The notes under the pieces were generated by a model, which was not told where the DNA came from, did no database searches, and was given only the letters and a program-made list of their open reading frames with translations. Positions 1-6,811 of a stretch of 64,000 nt of DNA are shown here, in pieces. How positions within the stretch are numbered: the stretch's first letter is position 1; every line of letters begins with the position of its first letter. The stretch comes from Butyricicoccus pullicaecorum (GTDB lineage: Bacteria; Bacillota; Clostridia; Oscillospirales; Butyricicoccaceae): positions 1 to 64,000 of the forward strand of contig JAGZIW010000002.1 of assembly GCA_018366035.1 (NCBI GenBank), written 5' to 3'. The position numbers were made by a program, and so were the translations under genes.

Positions 1-45
1 CTATAAATCATGCAACTAATATATAGATTACAACTAGCAAAAAGC

Positions 46-321
46 GTCAACCTTTAGACATGTAGAGGGTCAGGAGATGGTGAGATAGTTCAAGAATGTG
101 CCGCACTCGAAAAATAGCATACTAAAAAGTTGGGTACAAAAAACTGTTGTTATCAAAAGTGACTTAAAATCCCTTGCTATCACTGGGAGAAATCAGCCGC
201 CGTAGTATTCTATATGGCAGCCAAAACCGATACACTTTGGGAAACTATGTAAGACCTCGCACAGTGCAGGCTACGGTCAGCGAACCGAGAATCCCCTGCC
301 TTTCGGCATGAGAAGTGTCAA
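46..321 (+). mobile_element. Decayed IS200/IS605-type element end, with omega-RNA-like right end
   Basis: The right end is clear. A TnpB C-terminal reading frame closes at 309-311 inside a short hairpin (cccctgcctttcggcatga), followed by the gtgtcaa tip at 315-321. This is the usual arrangement where the tnpB 3' end overlaps the omega-RNA scaffold. A similar gcgtcaac motif near 46-53 could be the left end. If so, this is an internally deleted derivative of about 275 bp. The right end is seen; the left end is inference. Confidence 0.5.
181..311 (+). pseudogene. tnpB: 3' remnant of an IS605-family tnpB (RNA-guided nuclease family)
   Basis: The frame ending at 311 reads GSQNRYTLGNYVRP and then TVQATVSEPRIPCLSA before the stop. 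This resembles the extreme C-terminus of TnpB/OrfB proteins, where a LGNYVRP-like segment precedes a tail encoded over the element's end hairpin. Roughly 35 codons are recognisable. The RuvC and zinc-finger parts are absent, so no nuclease can be made from here. The DNA may still carry the 3' part of a guide-RNA scaffold. Recognition rests on memory of the family tail, not on an alignment. Confidence 0.5.
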
Positions 322-387
322 TCCAATCTATAAAGATTATTGACTGATGAACTGCATAATACTTTATTATAAGGAGAGAAAGACAGC

Positions 388-993
388 ATGAAAAAGCGTA
401 TTATCTTTTCACTGGCACTGTTAATGATGGCATTGCTCACCGCTTGTGGAGATGAGCCGCCAAAGTCAGATCCCACAGCACAGCAATCCAGTGCAGAGGC
501 AGAAAGCCTGACAACTGAAAAAGAAAAGCAGGAAGCCGAAGCCGCAAAGGCACTTGCGATTGTTCTGGATGGCCAAATCTATGATAATGTCCTTCGATCA
601 GAAGAAACGACCAAACTCCTTCAGGAAGGTGTTCAATTGGTCTCTTCCGGAAAAGGCAATATGCTTGAACTATACGATTTGGCGAAAACTACCAAAGAAA
701 CGCAACTCACATTATTTACAAATCTTTCAAAACTACAAGATAAAAATAATCCCGCTTATATTGAAGCCGCACAAATGTATATTGCTAATAATAAATCTTT
801 CTCTGAAAAACTTATGAAGTACATAGATAAAAATGATATGAAATATCTATCACAAGCGAAAGAATGTATTGAAAATTCAGAATCATATGCTCTCTCTGTC
901 GTTTCTACACGCATGAGTTATTTATCCGAACAAGGATTAACCGATGAGGAAATCACTAAAATTCTAGAAGATGCTTCAGAGCCCAGCGTCTAA
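388..993 (+). CDS. Small lipoprotein of unknown function
   Basis: A 201-residue protein with a lipoprotein signal peptide: MKK, a hydrophobic stretch, then lipobox LLTAC with Cys20 as the predicted lipidated residue. A charged, low-complexity Glu/Lys/Ala linker (about residues 25-55) precedes a helical domain of about 145 residues with no cysteine in the signal-free part apart from CIEN. The start has a good ribosome binding site (aaggaga). It is AT-rich compared with the core genes and lies between a tnpB remnant and an integrase, so it is probably cargo of the mobile element. I do not recognise a family. It is likely anchored outside the membrane. Confidence 0.75.
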   Translation: MKKRIIFSLALLMMALLTACGDEPPKSDPTAQQSSAEAESLTTEKEKQEAEAAKALAIVLDGQIYDNVLRSEETTKLLQEGVQLVSSGKGNMLELYDLAKTTKETQLTLFTNLSKLQDKNNPAYIEAAQMYIANNKSFSEKLMKYIDKNDMKYLSQAKECIENSESYALSVVSTRMSYLSEQGLTDEEITKILEDASEPSV

Positions 994-1029
994 ATAAAAC
1001 CCGCCCTCCTGCAAGCACAGAAAGACGGG

Positions 1030-1058
1030 TTGACAATTTCACGATATGCGGTTATACT
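1030..1058 (+). promoter_or_regulatory. Consensus promoter for a plus-strand RNA antisense to the small toxin mRNA
   Basis: -35 TTGACA at 1030-1035, 17-bp spacer, -10 TATACT at 1053-1058, giving a start near 1065. No plus-strand gene follows. The transcript runs into the 3' end of the minus-strand toxin gene and meets a hairpin ending at 1153. Confidence 0.7.
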
Positions 1059-1064
1059 GGAAAT

Positions 1065-1157
1065 ATAAAAAAAGGGCGCGTTGCCGGTAGACGGTTATGC
1101 CCTCAATAGTTTAAGTCAGATGACCGCTATCTTTTGGACGAGAGGGCGGTCATTTTG
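1065..1157 (+). ncRNA. Predicted antisense antitoxin RNA (type I toxin-antitoxin)
   Basis: A short RNA of about 90 nt is expected from the consensus promoter at 1030-1058. It would end at the hairpin with arms atgaccgc (1120-1127) and gcggtcat (1146-1153) followed by a short T run. It is fully complementary to the 3' untranslated region and last codons of the toxin gene on the minus strand. Convergent, 3'-overlapping RNAs are the arrangement known from txpA/ratA and bsrG/SR4. Transcription is inferred, not shown. Confidence 0.55.
1067..1153 (-). terminator. Tandem 3' hairpins of the toxin mRNA
   Basis: Read on the minus strand, a hairpin at 1153-1120 (arms of 8 bp) contains the toxin stop codon. 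It is followed by a second structure whose gggc and gcgccc segments lead into a run of seven T (plus-strand 1067-1073). The segment 1086-1104 is also complementary to the mRNA 5' region at 1285-1306. Confidence 0.55.
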
Positions 1158-1224
1158 CGTATGTAGTGAAAAGCCACATAAACAATGCTGTAAAAAGCAG
1201 AATACGTGCAATCTTTGCATACAC
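1150..1224 (-). CDS. 24-residue hydrophobic peptide, candidate type I toxin
   Basis: The frame reads MYAKIARILLFTALFMWLFT, then TYAK and stop: one membrane-spanning stretch with a short basic N-terminus and a lysine end. This is the size and shape of holin-like/Fst/TxpA-type toxins. The start is GTG at 1222-1224, placed by the strong Shine-Dalgarno ggaagggggtg six bases upstream (plus 1231-1241). An in-frame GTG at 1231-1233 would add three residues but lies in that site. A second strong site (aaaggaggtg, 1264-1273) upstream can pair with cctcc stretches beside it. The gene overlaps a predicted antisense RNA. No plus-strand gene is credible here. Confidence 0.6.
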   Translation of the reverse strand: MYAKIARILLFTALFMWLFTTYAK

Positions 1225-1284
1225 AGCGTTCACCCCCTTCCGCGGGTTGGAATGGGAGAACTCACCTCCTTTCCTTGGAGGAAT

Positions 1285-1306
1285 GGAGGGCAAATAACCG
1301 CCTACC
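1285..1306 (-). promoter_or_regulatory. 5' untranslated segment complementary to the toxin mRNA 3' end
   Basis: On the minus strand this reads ggtaggcggttatttgccct and is the near-perfect complement of the 3'-terminal segment at 1086-1104 (gagggcataaccgtctacc in the mRNA). Such 5'-3' closure keeps several type I toxin mRNAs untranslated until they are processed. The complementarity is seen; its role here is inference. Confidence 0.5.
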
Positions 1307-1354
1307 GCTGGTATCGGCAGCGCGCTGAAAAATCTTATTTTTTTCCTGTCATTC

Positions 1355-1383
1355 AGGATAGCACAGATTCAGACAGATTGCAA
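1355..1383 (-). promoter_or_regulatory. Candidate toxin mRNA promoter
   Basis: On the minus strand: -35 TTGCAA (1383-1378), 17-bp spacer, extended -10 TGCTATCCT (hexamer 1360-1355). The transcript would start near 1348 and reach the T run at 1073-1067, about 280 nt. Confidence 0.4.
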
Positions 1384-1385
1384 CA

Positions 1386-1424
1386 AAAAAATCCGCCTCA
1401 GTGCTGCACACACCGAGACGGAAG
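1386..1424 (-). terminator. Minus-strand intrinsic terminator upstream of the toxin unit
   Basis: On the minus strand, ccgtctcggtg and cactgaggcgg form an imperfect stem followed by ATTTTTTTG. A TATAAT with a TG extension at plus 1470-1475 could feed a short RNA into it. The product of such an RNA is unknown. Confidence 0.4.
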
Positions 1425-1526
1425 AAAGCGAATACTGGGACAGAGCCAATCATCACATATTCTTTTATGATTATATCACCTGTCCTTGGTTTTGCATACC
1501 CATTTTACAAGGAAAGGTGATTTTTT

Positions 1527-2696
1527 ATGACAAGTTTTGTCCGCAAGCGCGGAAAAAGCTGGACGTACTATTTCGAACCCGTCATCAACGGACAGCAAAA
1601 ACAAATCAGCCGCGGTGGGTTTCGCACAAAAGGCGAAGCCAGATCCGCACTGGCACAAGCCATCATTGATTACGAAGAACGCGCATTCCTCGGAAACAAT
1701 AAGACACGCTTAAATATGTTTTTTGAAGATTGGTTAGAGAATAATGTTCGCGAAACAAAATCACATACAACCTATTTGCGTTATCAAGGTCTATATGACC
1801 GTTATGTACGCAATGAGATTGGCGGTGAATATCTCTCTGCGGTTACTCCCATACGTATTGACCACACACTACGCGCTGCACGCAAAACAGGCATATCTGA
1901 AACATCTGTGCAGCACATCTTTGTCCTGCTGCACGCGATTTTCCAGCGTGCTATGCGGCTCCGTCTCATCAAAGATAATCCATGTGATTATGTGGATCGT
2001 CCAAAACGAGCAAGAACACAAACTGATGTACTCACAGAAGAAGATATCACAGCGATTTTAGATGTCCTTGATCTAAATAAACCCAATGACCGTATATTCT
2101 ATACTGGCTTCCTTTTTGCTTTGGAGACCGGTTGCCGCCGTGGTGAAATGTGCGGTTTAGAATGGGAGGATATTGATCTAGATACACGAATCGTGACCAT
2201 CAAACGCGCCATGACCTATGTCAATGGTCATGTATATGTTGGTGCAACAAAAACCGAGCAATCCGAGCGAAGTATTCCCATATCTGAAACTCTGGCGGGT
2301 ATTCTACGAAGCTTTCATAGTTGGCAGCGCGAACAGCAAGCTGCCGTGGGAAAATACCGGCGCCAAAATATTTTTGATGGAATGGAGTACGACTTTGCCT
2401 TTGCTTGGCAAAACGGCGGTTATGTGCACCCGCTCTGGTGGACGCGGCAGATGCCTAAAGTGATGACACGCGCTGGACTCGAAAAGCATATTCGCTGGCA
2501 TGATCTACGGCACACAAGCGCAACGCTGCTGATCCAGCAGGGCACCGATCTCAAAACTGTGCAAATTCGTTTAGGACACGTTGATGGCGCAATGGTCATG
2601 AAGCGTTATGGACACCTCACAGAACGTATGTCAGCACAGGCAGTTCACACAATCGAAAAGACAATATATCGCCACATAAAATCAGAAGAAAACTGA
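1527..2696 (+). CDS. int: Tyrosine recombinase / integrase
   Basis: A 389-residue site-specific recombinase. The N-terminus has a beta-rich arm-binding domain (SFVRKRGKSWTYYFEP), then a SAM-like core-binding domain (about 60-160) and the catalytic domain. Catalytic residues seen are the Arg in TGCRRGEMCGLEW, HDLRHTSA near 325, LGH near 350 and the nucleophile Tyr361 in MKRYGHLTERM. It is full length with ribosome binding site aaggaaaggtg. It sits at the edge of the accessory region with its 3' end toward rnpB, so the attachment site probably lies within 2697-2810. No excisionase is seen. Confidence 0.93.
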   Translation: MTSFVRKRGKSWTYYFEPVINGQQKQISRGGFRTKGEARSALAQAIIDYEERAFLGNNKTRLNMFFEDWLENNVRETKSHTTYLRYQGLYDRYVRNEIGGEYLSAVTPIRIDHTLRAARKTGISETSVQHIFVLLHAIFQRAMRLRLIKDNPCDYVDRPKRARTQTDVLTEEDITAILDVLDLNKPNDRIFYTGFLFALETGCRRGEMCGLEWEDIDLDTRIVTIKRAMTYVNGHVYVGATKTEQSERSIPISETLAGILRSFHSWQREQQAAVGKYRRQNIFDGMEYDFAFAWQNGGYVHPLWWTRQMPKVMTRAGLEKHIRWHDLRHTSATLLIQQGTDLKTVQIRLGHVDGAMVMKRYGHLTERMSAQAVHTIEKTIYRHIKSEEN

Positions 2697-2701
2697 TACA
2701 T

Positions 2702-2724
2702 TTCACTGACAAATTCACTGACAA
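2702..2724 (+). repeat. Tandem 11-bp repeat next to integrase, possible arm-type sites
   Basis: TTCACTGACAA occurs at 2702-2712 and again at 2714-2724, immediately after the integrase stop. Short direct repeats at this place often serve as integrase arm-binding sites. That role is inferred. Confidence 0.4.
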
Positions 2725-2749
2725 GCATTTTTTGCTTGTCACTTTTTTT
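2720..2749 (+). terminator. Integrase terminator
   Basis: Arms gacaagca (2720-2727) and tgcttgtc (2733-2740) are followed by actttttttg. Confidence 0.75.
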
Positions 2750-2762
2750 GTCTATAAATACA

Positions 2763-2790
2763 AAAGAATCGCCAAAACAGGCGAATCTTT
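2763..2790 (-). terminator. rnpB terminator
   Basis: On the minus strand, gattcgcc and ggcgattc form an 8-bp stem with one mismatch followed by a T-rich run, about 20 bp after the RNase P RNA. Confidence 0.6.
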
Positions 2791-2805
2791 CAACATTAAA
2801 ATAAG

Positions 2806-3143
2806 TATGAGCAATCCGTAAGCCGGGTTCTGTCGTGGACGGTCATCTATCTGGGACGCACGTCACCGCACGCCTCAAGCCATCAGTCGGAGCGGCCGGG
2901 TCAGCCATGGCTCCTGTCGATGTTGCTGCGGATAGAGTTTACAGGCCCCCCATGTTACCATGGGGCGCGGTGAGCTCTTACCTCGCCTTTCCACCCTTAC
3001 CGACGTAAAAGTCGGCGGTATCTCTCTGTTGCACTATTCCTGAAGTCACCTTCGGCAGACGTTATCTGCTATCCGTACCCTATGCAGCCCGGACTTTCCT
3101 CATACCGGCAGGAGCCGGCACGCGACCGTCAGGATTACTCATG
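2806..3143 (-). ncRNA. rnpB: RNase P RNA (class A)
   Basis: The minus strand shows the hallmarks of bacterial RNase P RNA. There is a gaggaaagtccgggct block near 3105-3085, the internal gaaggtgacttcagga and aacagagagataccgcc segments, ggtaagggtggaaaggcg, and the 3' end with acagaacccggcttacgga. The length of about 338 nt is normal. It is the catalytic RNA that trims tRNA 5' ends. A promoter with TATAAT lies directly upstream and a hairpin downstream. The mobile element ends just beyond its 3' side. Confidence 0.96.
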
Positions 3144-3149
3144 GTTTTT

Positions 3150-3179
3150 ATTATACGACAAAGCATGTCACTCCGTCAA
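3150..3179 (-). promoter_or_regulatory. rnpB promoter
   Basis: On the minus strand: -35 TTGACG (3179-3174), 18-bp spacer, -10 TATAAT (3155-3150). The predicted start near 3143 matches the RNase P RNA 5' end. Confidence 0.75.
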
Positions 3180-3257
3180 GGCGGCATTTTGATAATTTCC
3201 GCGGCTGCCTGCAAATCTTTTCCCCAATGTCAAACAACAACTGCAAGATGATTTATA

Positions 3258-3286
3258 TTGACTTTAATACGAATCCGTATTAAAAT
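3258..3286 (+). promoter_or_regulatory. Promoter of the marR-MATE operon
   Basis: -35 TTGACT (3258-3263), 17-bp spacer, -10 TAAAAT (3281-3286). A near-palindrome (3266-3281) fills the spacer and a perfect palindrome lies just downstream. Confidence 0.75.
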
Positions 3287-3304
3287 AAAATACGAATTCG
3301 TATT
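3266..3304 (+). promoter_or_regulatory. Paired MarR-type operators
   Basis: Box 1, aatacgaatccgtatt (3266-3281), lies between -35 and -10. Box 2, aatacgaattcgtatt (3289-3304), is a perfect 16-bp palindrome over the start region. The centres are 23 bp apart, about two helical turns, suiting two dimers on one face. Binding by the adjacent MarR protein is inference. Confidence 0.65.
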
Positions 3305-3323
3305 ATACATAAGGAGACACGAC

Positions 3324-3746
3324 ATGAACGATACTCGCACAGAAATCCGCAGACTGATGATTACACTCAACAAAATAGACGGTATTTACTATCTGATTGC
3401 CAAAAAATTAGGGATAAAAGACAATATGCTTTCCCTGCTGTACGCTCTTTCTGATGGAAAATCCCACAGTCAGAAACAGATTTGTGAAGAATGGCTCATT
3501 CCCCGAACAACCATCAACACCGTTGTAAAAGAATGTATCAACAGCGGTTATGTGACCCTCACAGCTACTGGAAAGAAAGAAAAAAATATAGAACTTACCG
3601 ATGCAGGAAAAACATTTACCCAGCAATTGCTTGCGGAGTTATTCGAAATGGAAGATGCCGCCATAAAGGAGACCATTGAGACATACACATCTGATTTCAT
3701 CTCTGCAATTGAGCATTTTACAAATGTAATGGATAAAAAAACTTAA
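3324..3746 (+). CDS. MarR-family transcriptional regulator
   Basis: A 140-residue winged-helix protein. The recognition helix region is SQKQICEEWLIPRTTINTVV (about 55-75), followed by the wing GYVTLTATGKKEKNIELTDAGK. The start at 3324 is chosen over an upstream in-frame ATG because of the ribosome binding site aaggagac and because the upstream codons run through the promoter palindromes. The stop overlaps the next start (TAATG), so it is translationally coupled to the MATE pump. It most likely represses its own operon and is released by a pump substrate or signal. The ligand is unknown. Confidence 0.9.
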   Translation: MNDTRTEIRRLMITLNKIDGIYYLIAKKLGIKDNMLSLLYALSDGKSHSQKQICEEWLIPRTTINTVVKECINSGYVTLTATGKKEKNIELTDAGKTFTQQLLAELFEMEDAAIKETIETYTSDFISAIEHFTNVMDKKT

Positions 3747-5119
3747 TGACTACACCGGAGAAAAACAAAATGAATCCTAACTCTTTGGCTTTTGAAACCC
3801 AGCCTCCCTCAAAATTATTTTTGTGCTGTGCACTTCCGGCTATGTGCAGCATGGTATTCGGCGCTTTGTATACCATAGCAGATGGTATTTTTGTTGGACG
3901 ATATGTTGGAGAAAACGCACTCGCAGCTGTAAACCTTGCCATGCCTCTGGTCAATATCTCATTTGCAATCGCGGATATGATCGCAGTCGGTTCCTCTGTG
4001 CAGATTGCGATGTTCCTTGGGCAAAGGGACAAAGAAGCTGCAAATCGCATCTTCAGTTTTTCTATCAAGATTATTTTTGCAGTCTCGATACTTATCGGTC
4101 TGTTTTTCCTTTTTTTCACAAAGCCTGTTTTTATGCTGATGGGCGCCAACGGGCAGGCTTTGCAGTATGCGTTTGTGTATATGGGTGTGTATGCGCTGTT
4201 CTCCCCTGTCACAATGGTCTATTATGCAGCAGACAATTATCTGCGCATTTGCAATCGCCAAAAATACAGTATGATTCTCAATATCTCGACAGCGCTGCTG
4301 AACATCGTGTTAGATTTCTTACTGATTATAGTTTTTGAAGGCGGTGTATTGGGTGCTGCATTGGCAAGCTGCATCAGCATGGCAATTGGAAGTTTCTTCT
4401 CGCTGCTTCCATTTTTCAGGAAGAAACTTGAGCTTCGGTTTACAAAAGGAAAAATTCCGGCAAAACAGTTTGTTTCCCTGTTGGCAAATGGCTCTTCAGA
4501 ATTTTTCAGCAATATTTCCGGCTCTGTTATGGCATTTATCCTGAATGTCGTTCTGATGCGCTTGGGCGGAACCACAGCGGTTGCGGCCATGTCGATCGTT
4601 TTGTATGTGGACAGCCTGATGGTAATGATGATTTTTGGAATGTGTGATTCCATGCAGCCGCCGATCAGTTATTGCCATGCAGCAGGATTGAAACAGAGAG
4701 TGCTTTCTCTGGAAAAAAGGGTCCTTCTATCCGCAGCGCTTTTATCTTTGGGCGCATTTTTCTTTCTGTGGTATGGCGGCAGCCGGATCGTACCTTTTTT
4801 TGTAACGCCGGAAGATACTGCGCTGCTGGAGTTAAGCGTACATGCGATGGAGCTCTACGCATTTTCTTATTTGGTAAACTGGATCTATCGCTGTCTGTCA
4901 AGCTATTTGACCGCAATGGGACAGGCCGGCAAGTCTTTTGCGGCTTCCATCTGCGGCACATTGGTTTTTCCGCTTGTATGCTTGGCTGCCTTGGTTCCTC
5001 TATGGGGCTTCGATGGCGTATGTTTCATGCCATTATTCGCAGGCTTTTTCAGCGGTGCGTTGGCAATTTTATTGTCTGTATGGCGTAAAGATTGGTATAA
5101 ACATAGGAGCTTGAAATGA
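3746..5119 (+). CDS. MATE-family multidrug efflux transporter
   Basis: A 457-residue integral membrane protein with about 12 hydrophobic segments in two similar halves. The N-terminal motif PSKLFLCCALPAMCSMVFGALYT resembles the MepA-like MATE branch. It would export cationic drugs or metabolites by Na+ or H+ antiport. It starts by a 1-bp overlap with the marR stop and ends in an ATGA overlap with a truncated response regulator, so the three were one operon. It is intact, with no frameshift. The MarR-MATE pairing is typical of inducible resistance units. Confidence 0.93.
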   Translation: MTTPEKNKMNPNSLAFETQPPSKLFLCCALPAMCSMVFGALYTIADGIFVGRYVGENALAAVNLAMPLVNISFAIADMIAVGSSVQIAMFLGQRDKEAANRIFSFSIKIIFAVSILIGLFFLFFTKPVFMLMGANGQALQYAFVYMGVYALFSPVTMVYYAADNYLRICNRQKYSMILNISTALLNIVLDFLLIIVFEGGVLGAALASCISMAIGSFFSLLPFFRKKLELRFTKGKIPAKQFVSLLANGSSEFFSNISGSVMAFILNVVLMRLGGTTAVAAMSIVLYVDSLMVMMIFGMCDSMQPPISYCHAAGLKQRVLSLEKRVLLSAALLSLGAFFFLWYGGSRIVPFFVTPEDTALLELSVHAMELYAFSYLVNWIYRCLSSYLTAMGQAGKSFAASICGTLVFPLVCLAALVPLWGFDGVCFMPLFAGFFSGALAILLSVWRKDWYKHRSLK

Positions 5120-5394
5120 GACTTTTAATTATAGAAGATGAAAAAGAATTATTACAGGATATCAGCAAGGGACTGCGACTAAAAGGAATATCATCTATAC
5201 TGGAAAAGATTCCATTGCACATGCGTTTTACGCCGGTCCGCCAGTTTGTTCTTGCTGATTCCCTACTGACACTGCCTTCTAATATATTGGCTGCGCACTG
5301 CCTCGTCCCATTCTTCCATAGCAGAGATTTCTCCTTGAAATCGCCGGAAAAACAGGGTAAAATAGACGAAGATGAAAGGGGAATTTTGCGATGA
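5116..5394 (+). pseudogene. Truncated OmpR-type response regulator (N-terminal 24 codons only)
   Basis: The first 24 residues, MRLLIIEDEKELLQDISKGL then RLKG, are a textbook receiver N-terminus with the acidic pair EDE. After about 5187 the similarity stops and the frame continues as unrelated low-quality sequence to 5394, colliding with murD. Its ATG overlaps the MATE stop, so a full regulator once followed in this operon. The break marks one edge of a deletion or insertion between the marR-MATE module and the housekeeping gene murD. It probably makes no functional protein. Confidence 0.75.
5335..5363 (+). promoter_or_regulatory. murD promoter
   Basis: -35 TTGAAA (5335-5340), 17-bp spacer, -10 TAAAAT (5358-5363), 27 bp before the murD start. 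Confidence 0.65.
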
Positions 5395-6770
5395 CAGCAC
5401 TCGAAGAATACTTAAAAGAAATTTCCGGACAGCGCATTGGCGTCATCGGTGCAGGCGTCAGCAATGTGCCGCTGGTTTCCATGCTGTGCGAAGCAGGACT
5501 TTCTGTAACCGTACACGACCGCAAAACGGAAGCAGAACTTGGCGAAGTTTACCAAACCTTAAAGGCGCATGGCGCGGCGTTTTCGCTGGGTGCACATTAT
5601 CTGGATACCTTGGAGGAATCCATCGTGTTCCGCACCCCGGGGCTGCACCCAAACAATCCTGCTCTGGAGCAGGTACGCGCACGCGGCGGTGTGGTCACAA
5701 GTGAAATGGAGCTGTTCTTCCGTGTTTGCCCATGCCGTATCATTGGCATCACAGGCTCTGACGGAAAAACCACCACCACGACCCTGACCTACGAATTCTT
5801 AAAACACGCAGGATATACCTGCCATTTGGGCGGCAATATCGGCGCACCCCTGCTTCCCATGGTGCCCAAGATGCAGCCCGATGATTTGGCGATTGTCGAA
5901 TTATCCTCTTTTCAGCTTATGGATATGCAGTACAGTCCGGATATCGCGGCAATCACCAATCTGACACCCAACCATCTGGACTATCACAAGGATTTTTCCG
6001 AATATATTGCAGCAAAAACCAACATTTTCACCCATCAGAAAGCCGGCAGCCGGCTGGTTCTCAACGCAGATGACCGTGAAACACGCATGTTGGATATTTC
6101 TGGAGATCACCGTATTTTGACATGCAGCAAGCTTGTAAAGCCTGATAACGGAGTATATCTGCGTGAAGGCACGATTTACATAGCCGAGGACGGGAAAGAC
6201 CGCACACTGATGAAGGCTTGTGATATCCGAATTCCCGGCGCACACAATGTATCCAATGTGATGATGGCAGCCGCAATTGTTCAGGGGCTGTGCGAGAACA
6301 GCGATATTACCGAAGTTGCCAAGAACTTTGCAGGCGTAGAGCACCGTATCGAATTTGTACGCAAAGTCAACGGCGTCTCCTATTATAATGATTCCATTGC
6401 ATCAAGCCCCACCCGTACCATTGCAGGGCTGAATTCCTTTGAGCAAAAGCTTATTCTGATTGCCGGCGGCTATGACAAGCACCTTTCCTATGAGGTATTG
6501 GGCAAGCCCATCTGCGCCCATGTCAAGACGCTTCTGCTGACCGGTGCAACCGCACCCAAAATCCGCGCCTGCACGGAACAGGCAGACGCCGCACAAAAGC
6601 CGGAAATCTTCGACCTTCCAGACCTTGCCGCAGCTGTAACCAAAGCGCACGAAATTGCCAAGGCTGGCGATATCGTGCTCCTGAGTCCCGCAAGTGCATC
6701 TTTTGACTGTTTCAAAAATTTTGCTGAACGCGGAAACTGTTTTAAGGCACTGGTAAACCAATTATCATAA
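5391..6770 (+). CDS. murD: UDP-N-acetylmuramoyl-L-alanine--D-glutamate ligase
   Basis: A 459-residue cytoplasmic Mur ligase adding D-glutamate to UDP-MurNAc-L-Ala in peptidoglycan synthesis. The N-terminal Rossmann-like domain starts IGVIGAGVSNVPL. The ATP-binding P-loop GITGSDGKTTTT lies near residues 118-130, with NLTPNHLDYH and the C-terminal GGYDKHLSYE and LLSPASASFD motifs of the MurD branch. Length is normal. The start follows ribosome binding site aaagggga. It stands alone here rather than in a dcw cluster and has its own promoter, which is somewhat unusual. Convergent with the downstream ATPase gene across a shared terminator. Confidence 0.94.
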   Translation: MTALEEYLKEISGQRIGVIGAGVSNVPLVSMLCEAGLSVTVHDRKTEAELGEVYQTLKAHGAAFSLGAHYLDTLEESIVFRTPGLHPNNPALEQVRARGGVVTSEMELFFRVCPCRIIGITGSDGKTTTTTLTYEFLKHAGYTCHLGGNIGAPLLPMVPKMQPDDLAIVELSSFQLMDMQYSPDIAAITNLTPNHLDYHKDFSEYIAAKTNIFTHQKAGSRLVLNADDRETRMLDISGDHRILTCSKLVKPDNGVYLREGTIYIAEDGKDRTLMKACDIRIPGAHNVSNVMMAAAIVQGLCENSDITEVAKNFAGVEHRIEFVRKVNGVSYYNDSIASSPTRTIAGLNSFEQKLILIAGGYDKHLSYEVLGKPICAHVKTLLLTGATAPKIRACTEQADAAQKPEIFDLPDLAAAVTKAHEIAKAGDIVLLSPASASFDCFKNFAERGNCFKALVNQLS

Positions 6771-6781
6771 CAAATATACAT

Positions 6782-6808
6782 AAAAAGACCCCTATTCGGG
6801 GTCTTTTT
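6782..6808. terminator. Bidirectional terminator between murD and the YhaN-like gene
   Basis: A perfect 11-bp stem (aaaaagacccc / ggggtcttttt) with a 5-base loop gives a T tail on both strands and serves both convergent genes. Confidence 0.9.
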
Positions 6809-6811
6809 ATG

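Noticed and set aside
1081..1470. 129-codon plus-strand open frame
   Set aside because: It runs through hairpins, both Shine-Dalgarno sequences and the promoter of the minus-strand toxin unit, has no start signal of its own, and shows no protein-like composition.
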